In this document: in pieces, positions 51,689-61,234 of the stretch
Layout: every line of letters starts with the position of its first letter
How positions within the stretch are numbered: position 1 is the first letter of the stretch
NCBI GenBank assembly: GCA_963665165.1
Contig: OY761989.1
Location: forward strand, 1,240,001-1,304,000
DNA length: 64,000 nt
Direction: 5' to 3'
DNA from: G963663315 sp963665165
GTDB lineage: Bacteria > Pseudomonadota > Gammaproteobacteria > Arenicellales > Poriferihabitantaceae
Position numbers and translations under genes: made by a program
Notes under the pieces: generated by a model
What the model was told of the DNA's origin: nothing
What the model saw: the letters and a program-made list of their open reading frames with translations, nothing else
Databases searched by the model: none

Positions 51689-52870
51689 ATGATCCGTAAC
51701 GAACGCCATGCAATGAAAGGTATTGCCGTTCTGTTGACCGTATTGTTACTGGTCGCGGGGTGCGGCAAGAAAACCAAAAAGGAGACGCGCTGGGAAATCT
51801 GGCAGGAACCGATAGCGGCACAGGAATTGCCCGCGGACAGCGGCGCCCGGGAAATCCGGTTGATGTGGAAGCAATCCGCCGGGAAAGGCGCTGAATCCGG
51901 ATTTGCCCTCCTCAAACCGGTCCGGTACCAGGACAGTTTTTATGTGGCTGCGCGCAATGGCGTGGTTTACCGGATCGATGCCGCCAGTGGAGAGGTATTG
52001 TGGGAAATCGACACCGGATCCCCGGTTTATGCGGCGGCGGGAGCCGGTGACGGCATTGCCGTGGTCGCCCACGACAATGGTGATGTGGCCGCGCTGCGCG
52101 CCGCTGATGGTGGAATGGTCTGGCGATCCAGTATCAGGCGCCAGATATCCGCCATTCCGGTAGTGGGTGAGGGCAGGGTGGTGGTGCGTACCGCGGATGG
52201 ATTTGTGATCGGACTGGATTCGGGATCCGGCGATATCGAATGGCAGGTCAAAAAGGCCGTGCCCGGTTTGAGTGTGCACGGTGATTCAAGACCCCTGATC
52301 TCCGGAGACGTCGTTCTGGTTGGCCTGTCCAGCGGGAAACTGATCGCCAACAACGTGATCAGTGGACGGGATTACTGGGAAATGGATATATCCTGGATCA
52401 GGGGGCGCAATGAAATCGAGCGGCTGGGTGATGCCGACACAACGCCGATCATCCTGGGCAACACGGTCTATGCCGGAAATTACCAGGGCAGTGTGGTTGC
52501 GATACAGTTGGTGGATGCCCGGTTGATATGGCGCAGGGATATTTCAACCCGATTGCCGATGGCCATTGCCGACGGTTTGCTGGTGGTAATCGGGGAACTT
52601 GGCCAGGTTATCGCCCTGGATGCCGTCAGCGGCGATACCCTTTGGCGGCAAACCGCGTTTCAGGGACACGGAGTCAGTCATCCGGTCATCCTTGGCAACC
52701 GGATCATCATTGGTGACCGGAATGGCAATGTGCATACGCTCGACACAGAAGACGGCAGTTTGATCGAGACCCGGCGGGTCGTTTCCGGCGCGATTGTCGG
52801 CATCGTCCAGGACGGCGATCAATTCACAGTCTATTCGTCGAAAGGCGGCTTGAGTACGTTATCCCTTTGA
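51689..52870 (+). CDS. bamB: Outer-membrane assembly lipoprotein BamB
   Basis: A 393-residue beta-propeller lipoprotein of the BAM complex. The lipobox LLVAGC places the lipidated cysteine at C25. PQQ-like propeller repeats include YRIDAASGEVLWEID, VVRTADGFVIGLDSGSGDIEW and IALDAVSGDTLWR. An ATG at 51713 is a second possible start and would give a more usual signal length. It is 3 bp after yfgM and 13 bp before der. Confidence 0.95.
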   Translation: MIRNERHAMKGIAVLLTVLLLVAGCGKKTKKETRWEIWQEPIAAQELPADSGAREIRLMWKQSAGKGAESGFALLKPVRYQDSFYVAARNGVVYRIDAASGEVLWEIDTGSPVYAAAGAGDGIAVVAHDNGDVAALRAADGGMVWRSSIRRQISAIPVVGEGRVVVRTADGFVIGLDSGSGDIEWQVKKAVPGLSVHGDSRPLISGDVVLVGLSSGKLIANNVISGRDYWEMDISWIRGRNEIERLGDADTTPIILGNTVYAGNYQGSVVAIQLVDARLIWRRDISTRLPMAIADGLLVVIGELGQVIALDAVSGDTLWRQTAFQGHGVSHPVILGNRIIIGDRNGNVHTLDTEDGSLIETRRVVSGAIVGIVQDGDQFTVYSSKGGLSTLSL

Positions 52871-52883
52871 TCAGGACCGGAAC

Positions 52884-54260
52884 ATGCTTCCCGTGGTTGC
52901 GTTGGTTGGAAGACCCAACGTTGGCAAATCAACGCTATTCAACAGACTGACCAGAAGCAGGGACGCCCTGGTCAACGATCAGCCGGGCGTAACCAGAGAC
53001 CGGTTGTATGGACGGGGACGTATCGGCCGCATCCCTTTTCTGGTAGTCGATACAGGCGGTATCGAATCCGAAGATACCCTGTTCGGCAGGATGGTCGAGG
53101 AGCAGGTGGAGCAGGTCATCGAAGAGGCCGATACGGTGCTGTTTCTGGTTGACGCGGTGGCCGGGCTGGTCATGCAGGACAGGGACATCGCGCAACGGCT
53201 CAGGCAGAGCGGGAGAAAAATCCATCTGCTGGTAAACAAGTCGGAAGGGTTCAGCCAGGGCCTGGTGACCCCGGAGTTTCAGGAACTGTCGCTGGGAATC
53301 CCGGTCGCGGTATCGGCCAAGAGAGGCGATGGAATCGAGAACGTGATTCGCGATGCGCTGGGTGACCAGGATGAAGCAGTGGCCGGGGAACGACCCGAAG
53401 ACCCGGACATCCCGAAATTTGCCCTGGTGGGGCGGCCCAATGTAGGCAAGTCCACATTGACCAACAGACTGGTCGGCGAACACAGAATGATCGTCAGCGA
53501 CCTGCCCGGCACGACCCGGGACAGCGTCGTCATACCGGTGACCATTGAGGGTAATGACACGATCCTGATCGATACTGCAGGAGTGCGGAAAAAATCAAAA
53601 GTCGAAAAAACCATTGAAAAGTTTTCCGTGATAAAGACATTGCAGGCAATCGAAAATTGCCAGGTGGCGTTGCTGATTGTCGACGCTTCTGCCGGAATCG
53701 GTTCCCAGGACGCGGTCATCGCGGGCATGGTTAACGATTCCGGACGGTCGATGGTCATTGTGGTGAACAAATGGGATGGACTGGACAGCAGAAAAAGAAA
53801 CCAGGTGATCCGGGATATTGAATCGAAATTTTCATTCCTGCCCGACCCCGAACGGGTTACCATCTCGGCGCTGCATGGTTCAAATATCAAAAAAGTGATT
53901 CCTGCCGCCAATCGCGCCTACGGTTCGGCGATGATCCGCATCGCGACCTCGAGCCTGAATCGCACCCTGGCCGAGGCCATCGTCAAAACGCCGCCCCCGT
54001 TGAACAACCAACGGCCGGTTAAATTGAAATTTGCCCACCAGGCCGGGAGGAATCCTCCGGTGATCGTTATTCACGGCAACCAGGTGGACGCATTGCCGAA
54101 ATCCTATCTGCGTTACCTGTCCCGTTACTTCTCGAAAACCTATGGTTTGACGGGGACGCCTGTCAGAGTACTGACCCGGGTGGGTGAAAACCCCTTCAAA
54201 CAGCGTAATCCGTCAAAAAAGAGTTTCAAGGACCGGCCGGGCCGCCTTCGACACAGGTAG
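52884..54260 (+). CDS. der: Ribosome-assembly GTPase Der (EngA)
   Basis: A 458-residue protein with two tandem GTPase domains and a C-terminal KH-like domain. G1 motifs are GRPNVGKSTLFNRL near residue 9 and GRPNVGKSTLTNRL near residue 180; DTGG and DTAG G3 motifs and NKSE/NKWD G4 motifs are visible. The first G4 motif, VNKSEG, has S in place of the third-position D-preceding residue usual in NKxD and ends in E. It acts in 50S assembly. Convergent with xseA, 4 bp apart. Confidence 0.97.
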   Translation: MLPVVALVGRPNVGKSTLFNRLTRSRDALVNDQPGVTRDRLYGRGRIGRIPFLVVDTGGIESEDTLFGRMVEEQVEQVIEEADTVLFLVDAVAGLVMQDRDIAQRLRQSGRKIHLLVNKSEGFSQGLVTPEFQELSLGIPVAVSAKRGDGIENVIRDALGDQDEAVAGERPEDPDIPKFALVGRPNVGKSTLTNRLVGEHRMIVSDLPGTTRDSVVIPVTIEGNDTILIDTAGVRKKSKVEKTIEKFSVIKTLQAIENCQVALLIVDASAGIGSQDAVIAGMVNDSGRSMVIVVNKWDGLDSRKRNQVIRDIESKFSFLPDPERVTISALHGSNIKKVIPAANRAYGSAMIRIATSSLNRTLAEAIVKTPPPLNNQRPVKLKFAHQAGRNPPVIVIHGNQVDALPKSYLRYLSRYFSKTYGLTGTPVRVLTRVGENPFKQRNPSKKSFKDRPGRLRHR

Positions 54261-54264
54261 CCGG

Positions 54265-55596
54265 TCAGCGTTCATTGGCAGTCACGTTGAAGCGCCCCCG
54301 GGAGACGGATATCCTGAGCGGCTCACCCGGTTTGACCTGCTCCGGGCCGGTAATGACCTTGTCGTTTTCGTTTTGCGCGATGGCGTAACCCCTGTCCAGG
54401 GTATGTTGGGGGCTCATCAATTGAATACTGTCCTGCAGGTGGGCTGTTTCCCTGGTCAACGCGGATATTCTCAATCGGGCATGGCTGGCTGCGCTGCGCC
54501 GCAGGACTTCAAGCGATTCTCCGAGCCGTTGTATTTTCAGGTTCGGCGAAAGCGCGTGCATTGAAGTTTCCCTGCGCTGGTAAAGCGCGCGCTTTCGCAG
54601 GATTCCGGTTTCGGCCAGAAAACGGATTTGCCGGTGCAGGGTTTTGAACGCACTGCGGTACTGGTTCAGCTTTCGAGCCGGGCCCTGCAGACGGGAGCAG
54701 TGATAATCCAGGGTCTGCTGGTGACCGCGAATGAAATTTTCCGTATTGTTCCGGATCCGGTCCCGCAAATAATCGAACCGTTGTTTCAATTGCGCCAGGT
54801 CGGGTGACGCCAGTTCCGCGGCCGCGGTCGGGGTCGGCGCCCGGTGATCCGCCACCAGGTCACAGATTGTGAAATCCGTTTCATGGCCAACACCGCTGAT
54901 GACCGGAATTTCACATTCAAAAACACACCGCGCGACCTTTTCGTCGTTGAAAGCCTGAAGATCCTCCAGCGAACCGCCGCCCCTGGCGATGATCAGCAGG
55001 TCGGTTTCGGCCCGGCGCCGGGCAAGATCGATGGAGCGGACAATTTCGTCCACGGCAGATTCACCCTGGACCAGAGTTGGATAAACGATGACCCGGGCGG
55101 CCGGGTATCTTCTTTTCAGGGTTGCCAGGATGTCGTGCAGGGCCGCCCCACTGTCTGAAGTCACGATTCCAATCGTCCGGGGGATTTCCGGGAGGCTGGA
55201 TTTGTGTGCGGAATCGAACAGGCCTTCGGCGGCCAGCTTCTGTTTAAGAAGTTCGAATGCCCGTCTGAGAGCGCCTTCACCGGCTTCTTCCAGGTAGGTC
55301 ACGATACACTGGAGGTTTCCCCTGGGTTCATAATAGGAAATCTGTCCATGAACCAGTACCCGTGAACCTTCCATCGGCCTCACTCTGGAACTGAACAGAT
55401 GGTTCCGGAAAAGCACGCAGCGAAGGACTGAATTCCCTTCCTTCAGCATGAAATAGACATGGCCTGAGGACGGAGTCGACAACCCGGAAATTTCCCCTTC
55501 CACCCAGACGGAACGATAGCGCGTCTCCAGTAAATTCCGCAACGCGTTGTTGAACTGCCTGACGGTATAAATCGTTTTGTCCGTGATGTCTTTCAT
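54265..55596 (-). CDS. xseA: Exodeoxyribonuclease VII large subunit
   Basis: A 443-residue subunit of the single-strand exonuclease. It has an N-terminal OB-fold domain (about 8-105; YRSVWVEGEISGLSTPSSGHVYF-like) and a catalytic domain with GIVTSDSGAALHDILATL, ARGGGSLEDLQAFNDE and SGVGHETDFTICD, then a coiled-coil tail. xseB is not in the window. It is 18 bp downstream of nnr and probably in the same minus-strand operon. Confidence 0.97.
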   Translation of the reverse strand: MKDITDKTIYTVRQFNNALRNLLETRYRSVWVEGEISGLSTPSSGHVYFMLKEGNSVLRCVLFRNHLFSSRVRPMEGSRVLVHGQISYYEPRGNLQCIVTYLEEAGEGALRRAFELLKQKLAAEGLFDSAHKSSLPEIPRTIGIVTSDSGAALHDILATLKRRYPAARVIVYPTLVQGESAVDEIVRSIDLARRRAETDLLIIARGGGSLEDLQAFNDEKVARCVFECEIPVISGVGHETDFTICDLVADHRAPTPTAAAELASPDLAQLKQRFDYLRDRIRNNTENFIRGHQQTLDYHCSRLQGPARKLNQYRSAFKTLHRQIRFLAETGILRKRALYQRRETSMHALSPNLKIQRLGESLEVLRRSAASHARLRISALTRETAHLQDSIQLMSPQHTLDRGYAIAQNENDKVITGPEQVKPGEPLRISVSRGRFNVTANER

Positions 55597-55614
55597 AGCG
55601 GGAACCGGGCGCGG

Positions 55615-57186
55615 TCAGTCGCCTTCCACAAGGTCTTGCCGACCCGCGTCGCGCAGGTCGGCGATTACCCGGGGAATGACCGGAAGAAGGTCACTGGCGA
55701 TCATGCCGGTATCGCCGACCCGGCCACGAACCACATCCCCCGCGGCGCCATGGAGGTAGACGCCGAGCGCTGCCGCCAGGCCAGGCGGCAGGCCCTGCGA
55801 TACCAGTCCGGCAATGATGCCAGCCAGGACATCGCCAGTTCCGGCGGTCGCCAGTCCCGGATTGGCATACGGTGACAGCATCGCGGTTCCGTCCGGGTGG
55901 CCGACCACGCTATGGGCGCCCTTGAAAACGATGGTTTTGTTCCATTCGGCGGCGTACTGCCGGGAAAGGTCGAGACGGGTCGCGCCGGCAATGTCCCTGC
56001 CCAGTCGTGACATTTCACCGGCATGGGGGGTCAGGATGCCGTGCTTCTGCCAGCGCAGGGGCCAGTCATCCATGCCCGACAGCGCGTTCAGGCCATCGGC
56101 GTCCACTACGGCCACCGGCGATGAATGGTCTGGGAAAAGGATTCCGGCAACCATCGACCGGACCGGGTCCGCCTGTCCGAGGCCGCAGCCGATCAAAAGC
56201 GCCCTGTAATCCTGAAGCGAGTCGAGCACGGTTTCAGCCGCATGCGGCGCCGGCACTCCCGGTTCTGATTCCGGCAGCGGCAGGAAGGTCGGTTCGATCA
56301 GTCCGGCGGCGAGTACAGGGACCAGCGACTGTGCAATCGCAATGGTTACCAGACCGGCTCCGGTACGGGTTGCCGCCGTGGCCGCGAGCCGGGCTGCGCC
56401 CGGGAAATTGCGTGACCCCACTACCATCATCGTTCGTCCGAAGGTTCCCTTGTGTGAGTGGGCAGGTCGATGCGGGAGTACTGACCGCGCCCATTGGCGA
56501 GTCATGACGGTGACATCGATATCGTTGTCCAGGGCTTCCGGTATGCCGATGTCAACAACTTTCAGCGAGCCGGTGAAATCAGCGCCCGGAAATTCGAGGT
56601 GGCCCGGCTTGGCGTACCCCAGCGCTACCGTGATGTCGGCCGCGACGCAGGCCGGGTCAACCCTGGCCGTGTCACAGTCAAGCCCGGTCGGGAGATCGAC
56701 CGCCAGCAGGGCAAGGTCACCCCGGTCGGTTCTGGCGGCGGACAATCGTTCCAGAATTCCCTGCAACGGCGCCCTGATCGGTCTTGACCGTCCGGTTCCC
56801 AGGATGGAATCCACCGCCAGATGACACGAATCAAGCAGTTGCCCCAGTCCCGACAACTCCGGGTCGGCGGAGGTTTCGACAATCCCGACTCCCTCCATGC
56901 GGGCGGAATCCAGATTCGGATCAGCCGCGGGACGCTGTCCGCACAGGCAGGCGGTGACCGACATCCCCCATTGTTGCAGGTGACGGGCCGTGACCAGTCC
57001 GTCACCGCCATTGTTTCCGGGTCCCACCAGAACCACGACCCGGGCGTCGGGCAGATGCCCGATCCGGGACGATACCTGGCGCGCGACTGCGAGGCCGGCA
57101 TTTTCCATCAGCGTATCGGTTGAGACTCCGGCCAGCGCCGACCTCTTTTCAATCGACATCATCTGGCTGGCCGTAACGACTTTCAT
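55615..57186 (-). CDS. nnr: Bifunctional NAD(P)H-hydrate repair enzyme (epimerase plus dehydratase)
   Basis: A 523-residue fusion. The N-terminal YjeF epimerase domain (about 1-215) has VVLVGPGNNGGDGLVTARHL. The C-terminal ribokinase-like dehydratase domain (about 225-520) has GTFGRTMMVVGSRNFPGAARL, LTPHAGEMSRLG, and ATAGTGDVLAGIIAGL with the conserved GTGD. It repairs damaged nicotinamide cofactors. The usual neighbour tsaE is missing; the enolase-superfamily gene overlaps its start by 4 bp. Confidence 0.96.
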   Translation of the reverse strand: MKVVTASQMMSIEKRSALAGVSTDTLMENAGLAVARQVSSRIGHLPDARVVVLVGPGNNGGDGLVTARHLQQWGMSVTACLCGQRPAADPNLDSARMEGVGIVETSADPELSGLGQLLDSCHLAVDSILGTGRSRPIRAPLQGILERLSAARTDRGDLALLAVDLPTGLDCDTARVDPACVAADITVALGYAKPGHLEFPGADFTGSLKVVDIGIPEALDNDIDVTVMTRQWARSVLPHRPAHSHKGTFGRTMMVVGSRNFPGAARLAATAATRTGAGLVTIAIAQSLVPVLAAGLIEPTFLPLPESEPGVPAPHAAETVLDSLQDYRALLIGCGLGQADPVRSMVAGILFPDHSSPVAVVDADGLNALSGMDDWPLRWQKHGILTPHAGEMSRLGRDIAGATRLDLSRQYAAEWNKTIVFKGAHSVVGHPDGTAMLSPYANPGLATAGTGDVLAGIIAGLVSQGLPPGLAAALGVYLHGAAGDVVRGRVGDTGMIASDLLPVIPRVIADLRDAGRQDLVEGD

Positions 57187-58367
57187 GAAGCGGTTTCTTT
57201 CATTTCCAGGTGAAGCTGCTGGCCGGTATACGGGTTGGCCTGCGCCACGGCTTCATTCAGCTCCACGCCCAGCCCCGGTTCGGCGGATGGAATCACATAG
57301 CCATCCTGCCATTGCACGGGCTTTTGCAGGATCTCGCTGTGGAATCCCCCCCAGGTCTGTATGCTTTCCAGGATCAGGAAGTTCGGGGTGCAGGCGGCTA
57401 ACTGTATGTTGGCCGCGCCCTCGATTGGCCCGCAATACAGGTGCGGCGCAATTTGCGCGTAACTGGTTTCCGCCATCCCGGCGATTTTTTTCGCTTCCAG
57501 GATGCCTCCGACCCGGCCCAATGCCATTTGCAAAATGGAGGCCGCCTGATTCTCCAGCACCCGCGCAAACTCGTATTTGGTGGTGAGCCGCTCGCCTGTG
57601 GCGATCGGGATGGAGGTCTGCCGCGCCACCCTCGCCATCTCGGCGGGGTTTTCCGGCGGAGTGGGTTCTTCAAACCATAATGGATCGTACGGTTCCAGTC
57701 GTTTCGCCAGACGAATGGCGCCGGCTGCGGTGAATTGACCGTGAGTGCCGAACAACAGGTCTGCCCGTGTACCGACCGCTTCCCGGATTTTACGGACGAA
57801 TTCGACGCTGCGCTCAATATCCGCCAGACCGGGCTGGCGGCCGTCATAGATGGTGTATGGTCCGGCCGGGTCAAACTTGACCGCGGTGAATCCCCGCTCG
57901 ACATATTCGGCCGCGCGTTGAGCGGAAAGATCCGGGTCCTGGTAAATATCGGTTCGGTCCCCTTCACGGGGATAGAGGTATGTATAGCTTCTCAGCCTTT
58001 CATGTACTTTCCCTCCGAGCAATTGATAGACCGGTTTATCGACGGCTTTTCCGATAATGTCCCAGCAAGCCATTTCCAGACCGCTCAATACCCCCATCAA
58101 CGATACGTCCGGCCTCAGGTTATAGCCGCTTCCGTATACCCTTCGCCACATTTTCTCGATTGCGAACGGATCCTGGTCAATGACGAACCGCTCTGCGACA
58201 TCCCGGATCATTCGTTCGATTACCCGTGGCCCGAAAGTGGCCGCGTAAACTTCTCCCACACCCTCTATTCCGGTATCCGTGGACAGTTTCAGAAAAATGA
58301 AGTAGCGCCCGCCAAAATGCGGGGGAGGGTTGCCGACAACCCAGGTATTCACATGGACGACTTTCAT
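57183..58367 (-). CDS. Enolase-superfamily sugar-acid dehydratase / cycloisomerase (mandelate racemase group)
   Basis: A 394-residue member of the mandelate racemase/muconate lactonizing group. It begins MKVVHVNTWVVGNPPPHFGG. AVKFDPAGPYTIYDG contains a catalytic-side lysine region. Barrel-end motifs are FGTHGQFTAAGAIRLA, WFEEPTPPEN, TGERLTTKYEF, LGRVGGILEAKKIA and HLYCGPIEGA. It probably acts on an acid sugar such as galactonate or a sugar lactone, but the substrate cannot be assigned. The ATG at 58367 fits the family; a longer frame overlaps the divergent gene. Confidence 0.88.
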   Translation of the reverse strand: MKVVHVNTWVVGNPPPHFGGRYFIFLKLSTDTGIEGVGEVYAATFGPRVIERMIRDVAERFVIDQDPFAIEKMWRRVYGSGYNLRPDVSLMGVLSGLEMACWDIIGKAVDKPVYQLLGGKVHERLRSYTYLYPREGDRTDIYQDPDLSAQRAAEYVERGFTAVKFDPAGPYTIYDGRQPGLADIERSVEFVRKIREAVGTRADLLFGTHGQFTAAGAIRLAKRLEPYDPLWFEEPTPPENPAEMARVARQTSIPIATGERLTTKYEFARVLENQAASILQMALGRVGGILEAKKIAGMAETSYAQIAPHLYCGPIEGAANIQLAACTPNFLILESIQTWGGFHSEILQKPVQWQDGYVIPSAEPGLGVELNEAVAQANPYTGQQLHLEMKETAS

Positions 58368-58483
58368 TTCGAGTCCTGCCCGCCGGTTCCCGGCGTATTT
58401 GCCCTGATATGCATCGAATCCATATATAATAGGATCATTGAGCATCAATGTTACAACAAATCTTCGATACATAAAGAACGAAT

Positions 58484-60850
58484 ATGACAGACAAATCAGA
58501 ACTCGAAGCGCTCGAGTCCGGCTGCGGAACGGCACAGCAATTCGTCGATCTGGCGCAGCGGGCGGTGGATGAGCCGGGAGACAGGGAATACGCGAGGTCA
58601 CTACTCACCAAAGCGGAGATGCAATGCCAGTTTCCCGCTGATTATGTCCGCGTGGCTGAAGGCTTTCGCAGGATGCTGGAGGATGAGAAGTATGCGCTGG
58701 ATTTGCTTGAGCAGGCCGAGGACGCGTGTTTTGACAACATGGAATACGCCGATGTCGGCTGCGGTTACGCCGAGTTGACCGGTGAGTCGGAAAAGGCCGC
58801 CGAACTCTTCAAACAGGCGCTTGATGACACCACCGACCCCGGACAGATTCTGGCTCTGGCCGGCATGGCGCAAAGCAGGCTCGGCGACAGTGAACTGGCC
58901 CGGCAACTTTACGGACAACTGGAAAAAGACTGTGATTCCAGTTCGGCTTATGTCGATCTTGCCCGCAGCGCGCTGGAAGCGGGTGACCGTGAGCAGGCAC
59001 AAGCTCTTTTCGGGAAAGCCGCCAGATACTGTGATGATATCCAGCAGACCGTGGCTTATGCCGGATCGGCCCTCGAATTGTTCAATGACCGGGAGCAAGT
59101 GCGGGGCATACTGGAGGAGGCGGAAACCGATGCCCAGTTTGCCGGACAGTTCGTCGATCTGGCGCATGGATTCAAGACCCTGATGGAAGATGACCGGAAA
59201 GTGGACGAACTGCTGGAAAGCGGGGCCGAGTTTGCGATGGGCGGTGAAGAATTCATCGATCTGGCCAACGGCTACTGGAGCCTGAAGCAGGACAGGGAAA
59301 CCGCGTCCGGGTTGTACGAAAAGGGGTTGCCCGATGTAAATGACCGCGATACTCTGCTGGCGCTGGCAAAAACAGCGGCCAAAGACCTTGAGAATCCCGA
59401 TCTGGCGAAAGCCATTTACAGCAAGGCGGAAAGCCGGGTAACCGGTCCGGGAGAATTGATAAAACTGGCGGAGTCCATTTTCAATGACACGGCGGACAAG
59501 GAGTTTGCAGCCGGGATTTACGCACGGGCCGAACAGCAAATCGTGGGCAGCCATGATTTGATTAACCTGGCCTCCCATATCATCCGCAATCTCGGCGACC
59601 GGGAATATGCGGCTGCCGTCTTTGGCAGGGCCATTGACCAGTCATCCGATTTTACCGGCGCCAGCAGGGTATTCGATGTCATTGTCGAAACCCTGCCCGA
59701 ATCCGAAGACCTGGTCGCCGCAGCGGTCGCGAAACTGCGCCAGGATGCCGATTCGGCGACAGATTTCCTGAAAATTCATGAAAGGTCCCTGGCCACGTCA
59801 GGCGATGCCGATTCGGCGGCCGCTCTTCTGGAAGCCGCGGAAGAAAGGGTCGCAAATCTGGGGGAGATGAAAAAGGTTGTCGAGGCCGTGGCGCTCCATC
59901 ATGCCGACGATGCGGACTGGAATGCGCGTGTGGCGGAAAAGTACGAGAAACGGCAAGCCAATCAAGCTCTGTACAACGCCTTTCAGGAACAGGAGAAATC
60001 CTGTCGCTCCTCGCGCGAATTTCTCAACCTGGCTGAGCGGGTCATGGAAAAACTGGAAGACCGGTACTACGCCAGAAAGCTGTTTGCCGCGGCGGAAGAA
60101 CTGCTTGACCGGAACCCTTTCGATTTGAGCCAGTACGGTAAATTGCTGGAAGCGCTCGACAATCAATTCGGTGATGCCGACTGGTTGAGCGATATCATCG
60201 GGAAAATCGCAAAACGCGCCCGGCATTTCTCGCAAACCCACCAGATATCCCGGATTGCGGGCAGGCTGTCCGATCGCGAACTGGGCCGGAGCCTGGCCCT
60301 GCAGGTACTCAGTGACGCTGCCGACCAGGCATTGGGCGCAGACACGAAAGCGCCCGCGGAGTTGATCAAACTTGCGGATTCAATCAGCCGGATTTCGAGT
60401 GGCGATGATCTGGCGCGCCGGTTGCTGGATGGCGCCGCGGAAGCGGCGTCCGGCTATCTTGAGCTGTCTGCACTGGCTAAAGTGAACCTGGACGCGGGTA
60501 ATCATGAGGTCGGCGAATCATTGTTCGAGCAGGCTGCCCGATCCTGCGCCACGCCGGGTGATTTGCAGTCCCTGGTCCTGCGTATGCGCAGATATGGCGT
60601 CAATCATGAAAAAGTGAAATCCGTCTACGTTGCGGCGGAATCTTCGTTTACCGACAAATATGATCGACTGCAATGGGCGGAAGGGCTGATCGACCTGTTC
60701 GGAGACCGGGAACTGGCCGGGGAAAGTTTCAGGGAAATAGCCGGCCAATTCAGCCAGCCCGGAGATCGGAGTGTCTTCCGGAGCCGGGAAATATTTCGAT
60801 TCGAGGCCGGAAGGGACTACCTCAAACCGGTGCGCTCGTTAGCCAACTGA
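58484..60850 (+). CDS. Large helical-repeat (TPR-like) protein, unknown function
   Basis: A 788-residue acidic protein without signal peptide or membrane helix. It consists almost entirely of helical repeats of about 34-40 residues with a recurring pattern of the type DREYAR-x-L-x-x-KAE (for example DREYARSLLTKAE, DREQAQALFGKAA, DKEFAAGIYARAE, DREYAAAVFGRAI). These resemble tetratricopeptide or HAT-type solenoids, so a scaffold role is likely. I recognise no catalytic domain and no named family. It stands alone, divergent from the enolase-superfamily gene and overlapping the convergent hlyU-like gene by 12 bp. Confidence 0.85.
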   Translation: MTDKSELEALESGCGTAQQFVDLAQRAVDEPGDREYARSLLTKAEMQCQFPADYVRVAEGFRRMLEDEKYALDLLEQAEDACFDNMEYADVGCGYAELTGESEKAAELFKQALDDTTDPGQILALAGMAQSRLGDSELARQLYGQLEKDCDSSSAYVDLARSALEAGDREQAQALFGKAARYCDDIQQTVAYAGSALELFNDREQVRGILEEAETDAQFAGQFVDLAHGFKTLMEDDRKVDELLESGAEFAMGGEEFIDLANGYWSLKQDRETASGLYEKGLPDVNDRDTLLALAKTAAKDLENPDLAKAIYSKAESRVTGPGELIKLAESIFNDTADKEFAAGIYARAEQQIVGSHDLINLASHIIRNLGDREYAAAVFGRAIDQSSDFTGASRVFDVIVETLPESEDLVAAAVAKLRQDADSATDFLKIHERSLATSGDADSAAALLEAAEERVANLGEMKKVVEAVALHHADDADWNARVAEKYEKRQANQALYNAFQEQEKSCRSSREFLNLAERVMEKLEDRYYARKLFAAAEELLDRNPFDLSQYGKLLEALDNQFGDADWLSDIIGKIAKRARHFSQTHQISRIAGRLSDRELGRSLALQVLSDAADQALGADTKAPAELIKLADSISRISSGDDLARRLLDGAAEAASGYLELSALAKVNLDAGNHEVGESLFEQAARSCATPGDLQSLVLRMRRYGVNHEKVKSVYVAAESSFTDKYDRLQWAEGLIDLFGDRELAGESFREIAGQFSQPGDRSVFRSREIFRFEAGRDYLKPVRSLAN

Positions 60851-61204
60851 GTCGGCGTCCGCTCCGGCAGAAGCGTGATCCGGGGTCCGGCCCTGCGATT
60901 GCCCGGAAAAGAGGCGGTCGCCGACCTGGTCAATCGTGGTTTTCGATTTGGTCACGGACAGCGTGATCGCGCCTTGTAGGTCCGGTGACGTGTCGGCGCG
61001 GATAAAATGATGGGTCTGCAACACGCCGTCCAGTTCCCGGGTGATGATCGCCTCGGTCGTCCATCCGTTATTTGCCTGCCGGGGGGTCGGTTGAATCCGG
61101 TAACCCTGGTATTCGGCGACTTCCCCGGTGTCCCCGGTGTCCGGGGTTCCGGTTGCCGAATCTTCGCCGCTCCGTTTGCAGAGCGATTTGAGAAATTTCA
61201 ACAT
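60839..61204 (-). CDS. HlyU-family protein
   Basis: A 121-residue protein whose central part matches the HlyU family: VAEYQGYRIQPTPRQ, ITRELDGVLQTHHFIRAD and TIDQVGDRLFSG. Despite the name, this family is not the ArsR-type HlyU regulator of Vibrio, and its molecular role is not established. A low-complexity acidic linker (ATGTPDTGDTGEVA) precedes it. It follows sthA by 30 bp and may share its transcript. Confidence 0.8.
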   Translation of the reverse strand: MLKFLKSLCKRSGEDSATGTPDTGDTGEVAEYQGYRIQPTPRQANNGWTTEAIITRELDGVLQTHHFIRADTSPDLQGAITLSVTKSKTTIDQVGDRLFSGQSQGRTPDHASAGADADSVG

Positions 61205-61234
61205 GCTCGTGTCCCGTACCGATTGTTCATCAGG

